Program-made: the position numbers and the translations under genes | Part shown: piece by piece, positions 30,580 through 34,402 of the stretch | Layout: each line of letters begins with the position of its first letter | Position numbering within the stretch: the first letter of the stretch is position 1 | Source: Verrucomicrobiota bacterium | GTDB taxonomy: Bacteria; Verrucomicrobiota; Verrucomicrobiia; Chthoniobacterales; UBA10450 | Assembly (NCBI GenBank): GCA_003219465.1 | Contig: QHOX01000168.1 | Coordinates: 6,766 to 41,167 of the forward strand | Direction of reading: 5' to 3' | DNA length: 34,402 nt | The notes under the pieces: model-generated | What the model was told of the DNA's origin: nothing | The model's database searches: none | Seen by the model: only the letters and a program-made list of their open reading frames with translations

Positions 30580-32463
30580 TCAACTTGTTACCATCTCAAC
30601 CGGTGGCCGCGTTGCAGCAATGGTAGGCCGCTCGATCCCGCGAGGGAGATCACGAAAAAGAAGCCTCTCAACCGTTCCCAATGTGATTACTGCATTGATT
30701 TCATGCACGTAATTCCCCCGACCCGAAATGTGATCACCCGCAACACTCTCAAGGAACTGCGCATTCCAGAGCCAGCTCTGGAGGAGCTGGCTGTCTTTAA
30801 TGGACTCGGTTACATATGCTGCTAGCTCTCCCCTGAACCAGGCGCGGTAATTCAAAAACTTGTATCGGCCCAACGCTCCGAAACCGGAACCGACGGCCGC
30901 AAGCCAAAAATCCAGTGGTGATAGCCAATGAGGTAATCCTTCACTGTAGAGGTAATCAAGCTTGAAGAGGCTTCTGTAAAAGCGTTGCCGTAAGACTGCC
31001 GCTAGCGTTGAACTCTTGCCCGTAGCTCCCATATCGGTCGGAATTTTGTTCAAGCTCGCGTTATTAGCCTTCACCAAGCTCCAGGCAGCGCGAGTCGATG
31101 AGCTTAATCCCGCTGGAACACGATACGCGAGTGCCACGATTTCGTTATCCAGGTATGGAGTTCGAAAACCTAGCTGCGAGCGACTAGCCGCTGGAGTACC
31201 ATATCGTTTCTCGGGTATCTCACTGAAGGCCGCAAAAGTTACCGGATGCCGACCTTTACCCTTCCGCTCATGTGCAAGATATTTTAAAGACCTCCCCACG
31301 TCCGTGTTTACGAGACGAGGGGAAAGGCGAACCGGTTTGAACATGGATACCCCTCGCAAAATTTCACCGCCGAAAGCACCTGTTATACGGACTGGAGCTA
31401 ATAAGCGGGCCTGAGCGTTCAAATAAATCTCGTGAGTGCCCAGCGGACCGAGACAGCCATCGGTAATGTAAACAGTTCGATCCGTGTAATGCCCGAAATT
31501 CGAGAAAAAATCCGGCATTATTCGCACAATTTCGTGTTCCAAATCACACGTTGCGGCAACTCGGGCAGCTAACCGGTCATCAAATGTCTTACCTTCTCTT
31601 CCAGAGAATGTATAACAGATAGGCTTGTCTCCCATCTCTGGCCGACAAGCCATGATCATCCGGCTGTCCAAACCGCCGGTGAGAGAAATTCCGATGGTGG
31701 ATTTCGATCGGAAGTAACGAGGTAAAACTCTTTTGAATGTTTCTTGAAACTGAGCTTCAAAGGCTTCGGGCGAAAGAGTCTTTTGAGTCTCCCACATTTC
31801 GGGAGAAAAATACTTCGTCTTACTGCAAATTCCATTTTCAAAAGACCACAGCGACCCTCCCGGTAATAGACTGATGCTTTGAAATAACGTTTTTCCGTCA
31901 AAAGTGCACCCGAACGCAAGGAACTGCCCTATCCCTTCTTCATCAAATCCTCTCAATTCCGGAAGAACCCGAAGCAACGCTTTGGCTTCGCTGGCAAAGT
32001 AGAAGCAATCTTGGGTCCTGTGCCAGTAGATCCGTTCAACACCATACCGGTCGTTAAACAGGAAAGCTTTTCTTAGTCTTCGATCTATCAGAAGACCGCT
32101 AAAAACGCCGTTCAACTCCTCAAAAAAGCGATCGCCGTGCTCTTCGTAAAGGTGGACGAGCCAACCACCCTCGTCCTTTGCCAAGCGATGCCCTCTCTGT
32201 CTGAGACCGTTCTCCGTTTCAACGTCCATGAAGCATTCGCCGCAAAAAACGAGCACGATATCCTCGTCCTCGTTAACAAAAACCTGATTCGCAGCGAGCG
32301 AGCCTTCGTGCGCAATCCAGCCTGCATAGATTCCCATCTTGGGCACCAGGTGCGTTCCACAGACGTAAGAGGGCTCGTGTTTCATCGAAGCCAGCATTGA
32401 TCGCACCTGGGAAGCGCACTCGTCAGCGGATCGATGGCCAATGATACCAACTATGCCGGGCAT
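30580..32463 (-). CDS. Asparagine-synthase-like amidotransferase lacking the glutaminase cysteine
   Basis: Protein of 627 residues with AsnB layout. The N-terminal Ntn-like domain begins MPGIVGIIGHR; in active class II glutaminases residue 2 is the catalytic Cys (MCGI), here Pro (codon CCC). The synthase domain has a PP-loop ISLTGGLDSRMI (residues 259-270), the AMP-forming ATP-pyrophosphatase motif. AsnB-like proteins in EPS loci amidate uronic acids or similar carboxyl groups (for example WbpS-type, and the exosortase-associated amidotransferase families). With the UDP-sugar dehydrogenase in the same locus, amidation of a uronic acid is a reasonable inference. Without Cys2 it would need free ammonia or another nitrogen donor. 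The ATG at 32463 lacks a Shine-Dalgarno sequence. A 138-bp gap separates it from the sulfotransferase 2 gene. Confidence 0.85.
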   Translation of the reverse strand: MPGIVGIIGHRSADECASQVRSMLASMKHEPSYVCGTHLVPKMGIYAGWIAHEGSLAANQVFVNEDEDIVLVFCGECFMDVETENGLRQRGHRLAKDEGGWLVHLYEEHGDRFFEELNGVFSGLLIDRRLRKAFLFNDRYGVERIYWHRTQDCFYFASEAKALLRVLPELRGFDEEGIGQFLAFGCTFDGKTLFQSISLLPGGSLWSFENGICSKTKYFSPEMWETQKTLSPEAFEAQFQETFKRVLPRYFRSKSTIGISLTGGLDSRMIMACRPEMGDKPICYTFSGREGKTFDDRLAARVAATCDLEHEIVRIMPDFFSNFGHYTDRTVYITDGCLGPLGTHEIYLNAQARLLAPVRITGAFGGEILRGVSMFKPVRLSPRLVNTDVGRSLKYLAHERKGKGRHPVTFAAFSEIPEKRYGTPAASRSQLGFRTPYLDNEIVALAYRVPAGLSSSTRAAWSLVKANNASLNKIPTDMGATGKSSTLAAVLRQRFYRSLFKLDYLYSEGLPHWLSPLDFWLAAVGSGFGALGRYKFLNYRAWFRGELAAYVTESIKDSQLLQSWLWNAQFLESVAGDHISGRGNYVHEINAVITLGTVERLLFRDLPRGIERPTIAATRPPVEMVTS

Positions 32464-32490
32464 ATTTTAGGCAATCTGTGTCAAACAGCT

Positions 32491-32520
32491 GAATCGTTGA
32501 ATCGTTGAATCGTTGAATCG
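32491..32520. repeat. Octamer tandem repeat upstream of the amidotransferase gene
   Basis: GAATCGTT repeated 3.75 times. It lies about 28 bp before the start codon, so length changes could alter promoter or leader spacing rather than the reading frame. Confidence 0.8.
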
Positions 32521-32601
32521 ATGGAGAGCGTACGTCCGAAGTCAGCGGACGGAAGTCGGATCAAGGAGAACACAGAGGCAACGCAGGCGTTTTCGAACCA
32601 T

Positions 32602-33588
32602 CTAGCATGCAACTTCTTCGCACAATCTCCGCTCAGCCCGTTGGTCACCTCGAAAAATCGGATGCGTATCAGGATCGTAATCCAGAATCTTCATGCTCCG
32701 TTTCGTCAACGTTGTGATCAGCCACTTGTCGATCGGTGAGATCATGTCTTGCCACCGCACTGCAGCACTGGGATCAAACGCCTTCTTCTGTTCGCCAGTG
32801 AGACTTGACGGCTGATGGAGATGCATTCCCTTTTCCGGATGCAATAATTCCTCGCTAAATTCTACGTCTATGAATTTGCAGAGGCCCTTCAGCGTTTTCT
32901 CGGGCTCGGCCAGCAAGTCTTCATAGCGAAATAGCCTATAGTTGGCAAGATGCCGGAAGCGACGATGGGCCCGTGCCGTTGTTCGGTATTGGGCAATAAC
33001 AGAACAGATGCTTAGTTTCCGTATAAGCCAGGCCATTCGCGGGTGCCGCAAAACCTTAATCGCCGTGCCCGACGGATCGTTGGTTTTCGACATGGCAACC
33101 GCTCTCGGGTCGCGAGTGATGTGAATGATTCTGCAGTTCGGAAACCATTGCAGCAACTCGGGTATATGCCCAACATCGACCGGGAATTTCACACAAGCGC
33201 GATCGCAGCCGCTGAACCGGGTAATTTCCTCAATAAAAGTCTTGGCGATCACACCAAGATTCCCGTCTGACCCTTTGATTCGGCGAGAAATCTCCCCCTT
33301 TAGCTCCGGATCATCAGCTACTTCTATACGCACGAACCTCCAGAAGACGCCTTCCAATCCTGGGATTGCCTTTTTGGCAAAACACAGTTCGACCATTCTA
33401 TCTACATTTTCGTCACAGGATAAATCACCTACGGACGTTCGGAGGAAATATCGGAAATCTTTATGTGCTTTGTCGCTTAGAAACCTCGGGTCCGTTAGCC
33501 TCATTAAACCCGGGCACATCGCAATAATGTTATGCCAAAGCGTGCTTCCGCTACGATGTGGACCAACAATGAATATAGGAGGTTTCAT
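32602..33588 (-). CDS. PAPS-dependent sulfotransferase 2
   Basis: Protein of 328 residues, clearly different from the one at 29877-30560. The 5'-phosphosulfate loop is IFIVGPHRSGSTLWHNII (5-22). The 3'-phosphate site is IIHITRDPRAVAMSKTND, with Arg159 and Ser167. FRYEDLLAEPEKTLKGLCKF is the conserved C-terminal helix of Sulfotransfer_1/3 enzymes. The ATG at 33588 has AGGAGAG about ten bases upstream. It heads the EPS run after the tRNA gene. Two sulfotransferases in one locus suggest a sulfated EPS; substrate is not known. Confidence 0.85.
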   Translation of the reverse strand: MKPPIFIVGPHRSGSTLWHNIIAMCPGLMRLTDPRFLSDKAHKDFRYFLRTSVGDLSCDENVDRMVELCFAKKAIPGLEGVFWRFVRIEVADDPELKGEISRRIKGSDGNLGVIAKTFIEEITRFSGCDRACVKFPVDVGHIPELLQWFPNCRIIHITRDPRAVAMSKTNDPSGTAIKVLRHPRMAWLIRKLSICSVIAQYRTTARAHRRFRHLANYRLFRYEDLLAEPEKTLKGLCKFIDVEFSEELLHPEKGMHLHQPSSLTGEQKKAFDPSAAVRWQDMISPIDKWLITTLTKRSMKILDYDPDTHPIFRGDQRAERRLCEEVAC

Positions 33589-33667
33589 CAGGCGATTTCT
33601 CTCCTGGGATAATTGCTTAAGGCTAATTAAAATTTGGCCGAAGGTATTTAGCTCCTTAGAGAGTCAG

Positions 33668-33739
33668 AGCCGGCGGGAGGAGTTGAACGCTCCATCTGCT
33701 GCATACGATGCAATTATTCTACCATTGAACTACGCCGGC
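33668..33739 (-). tRNA. tRNA-Thr(CGU)-like gene
   Basis: On the minus strand: acceptor GCCGGCG pairs perfectly with CGCCGGC, the D-arm is GTTC-AATGGTA-GAAT, and the anticodon loop ATCGTAT carries anticodon CGT with the conserved T33. The T-loop is TTCAACT. The T-stem needs a bulged C (GGAG-c-G against CCTCC) and the anticodon stem has an A-C mismatch, so the gene is a little degenerate. No CCA is encoded. It may be a functional tRNA with unusual arms or a decaying copy. Confidence 0.7.
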
Positions 33740-33759
33740 CAACCGTGAAGGCTGGTACA

Positions 33760-34402
33760 TCAAACTTCCGTCTCACCGTTAGAACTGGGCTCTCCGCCGG
33801 TATCCATCTGGCGGGCCCGGTACAGCCGGTTGTAGAACGCACCTCTTAAATTTAGAAGTGCGGTCATGAACCTATCCGGAACGCGCGTACGCATATCGCG
33901 GTGAAGTCCGAGTTTTAACGCGATCTTGCCTCTGTTAGTCAGGGCAACCCAATACCTCGGCACCGAAGTTCTCTCAAAGCCGTGTCGGATAAGAAACTCT
34001 GCTTGAGTCCCTCTTCGCCAATTCGTGTAGGTCAAATAGGGTAACCCGAGCTCGCAGCAAACCTCAACAGATTTCGCTATAAGAGCATTGTTGACGTACT
34101 TCTTGCGGGCTTCCAATCTTGAAATAATCAGCCCAGGATTCGCAAATCGTCCCGGCGCACAGTCCAACTTGACAAAGCCTACCAGTTCTTCTCGGTCATA
34201 GGCCGCAATAAATTTGCTAGTCGCGAGGCGTGTTGAAAGTCCCTCTTTGACCGTCTCAAAGCTCTTACCATAGTGCCGAAATGGCTTCCCTCGTCTCACT
34301 GGGGTCTCGTTGAAGATTCCCATGACCCCCCGCACAAACGCGTCGTGGAGTGAGACAACTTTAAGTTCGATCCCCCTTTTCTCCGCGCGTTTTGTCTTCT
34401 TC
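33760..34402 (-). CDS. GNAT-like acyltransferase, N-terminus beyond the window
   Basis: The frame is open to the window edge, so the start is outside; about 213 residues are visible. The visible N-terminal part (RGIELKVVSLHDAFVRGVMG, then IFNETPVRRGKPFRHYGKSF) has no stop up to the edge, and a GTG at 34335 is not the likely start. The core KFIAAYDREELVGFVKLD followed by NALIAKSVEVCCELGLPYLT has the strand-turn-helix pattern of GNAT acetyltransferases. TYTNWRRGTQAEFLIRHGFE follows. Members of this type recur next to EPS and sulfotransferase genes and could acylate an amino sugar or peptide (inference). Stop at 33760; the tRNA gene lies 20 bp downstream on the same strand. Confidence 0.62.
   Translation of the reverse strand, partial: KKTKRAEKRGIELKVVSLHDAFVRGVMGIFNETPVRRGKPFRHYGKSFETVKEGLSTRLATSKFIAAYDREELVGFVKLDCAPGRFANPGLIISRLEARKKYVNNALIAKSVEVCCELGLPYLTYTNWRRGTQAEFLIRHGFERTSVPRYWVALTNRGKIALKLGLHRDMRTRVPDRFMTALLNLRGAFYNRLYRARQMDTGGEPSSNGETEV

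Overview
The window looks like part of a chromosome from a Verrucomicrobiota bacterium, probably a soil Chthoniobacterales/Udaeobacter-type lineage. The evidence is moderate GC, weak Shine-Dalgarno sites, the VPDGG form of the PEP-CTERM sorting tail, and many short palindromic and heptamer repeats. The taxonomy is inferred from these traits and has not been tested by search. Most of the window is one long minus-strand locus for an exosortase-linked extracellular polysaccharide (EPS) and its protein-sorting regulon.

Region by region. 1-1177: 3'-truncated minus-strand gene for a secreted FG-GAP/beta-propeller protein. 1350-1389: a tRNA-Arg(UCU) fragment cut just after the anticodon loop. 2147-2680 (+): a specialised NusG/RfaH-like antitermination factor, the only clear plus-strand gene. 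2792-3391 and 8695-9342: two small secreted VPDGG-CTERM proteins, each with a near-consensus sigma-54 promoter and each followed by a closely similar terminator hairpin. Between them, 3999-8305: a tandem pair of diverged GT-C/TPR membrane glycosyltransferase-like genes. 9343-9949: intergenic, with a REPIN-like element.

9950-16654: prsT-prsR-prsK (TPR lipoprotein, sigma-54-activating response regulator, membrane histidine kinase). 16949-20036: exosortase, outer-membrane beta-barrel protein and Wza-like export lipoprotein. 20141-22096: a secreted beta-helix protein with a Thr-Pro linker and a PASTA-like tail. 22364-22869: an unclear, possibly frameshifted small gene. 22876-33588: EPS assembly genes, namely nucleotide-sugar dehydrogenase, YdcF/SanA-like protein, Wzx-type flippase, glycosyltransferases of the GT2, GT4 and GT9 types, two sulfotransferases, and an asparagine-synthase-like amidotransferase lacking the catalytic Cys2. 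33668-33739: a tRNA-Thr(CGU)-like gene. 33760-34402: a GNAT-like gene running off the window.

How it fits together (inference from family knowledge): a uronic-acid-containing, possibly amidated and sulfated repeat unit is built in the cytoplasm, flipped by the Wzx-like protein and exported through the Wza-like and beta-barrel proteins. PrsK/PrsR with RpoN would switch on genes for VPDGG-tailed proteins, which the exosortase would process at the inner membrane. The NusG-like factor may allow readthrough of the long EPS operon. An initiating phosphoglycosyltransferase, a Wzy polymerase and a Wzc-type chain-length protein are not visible here.
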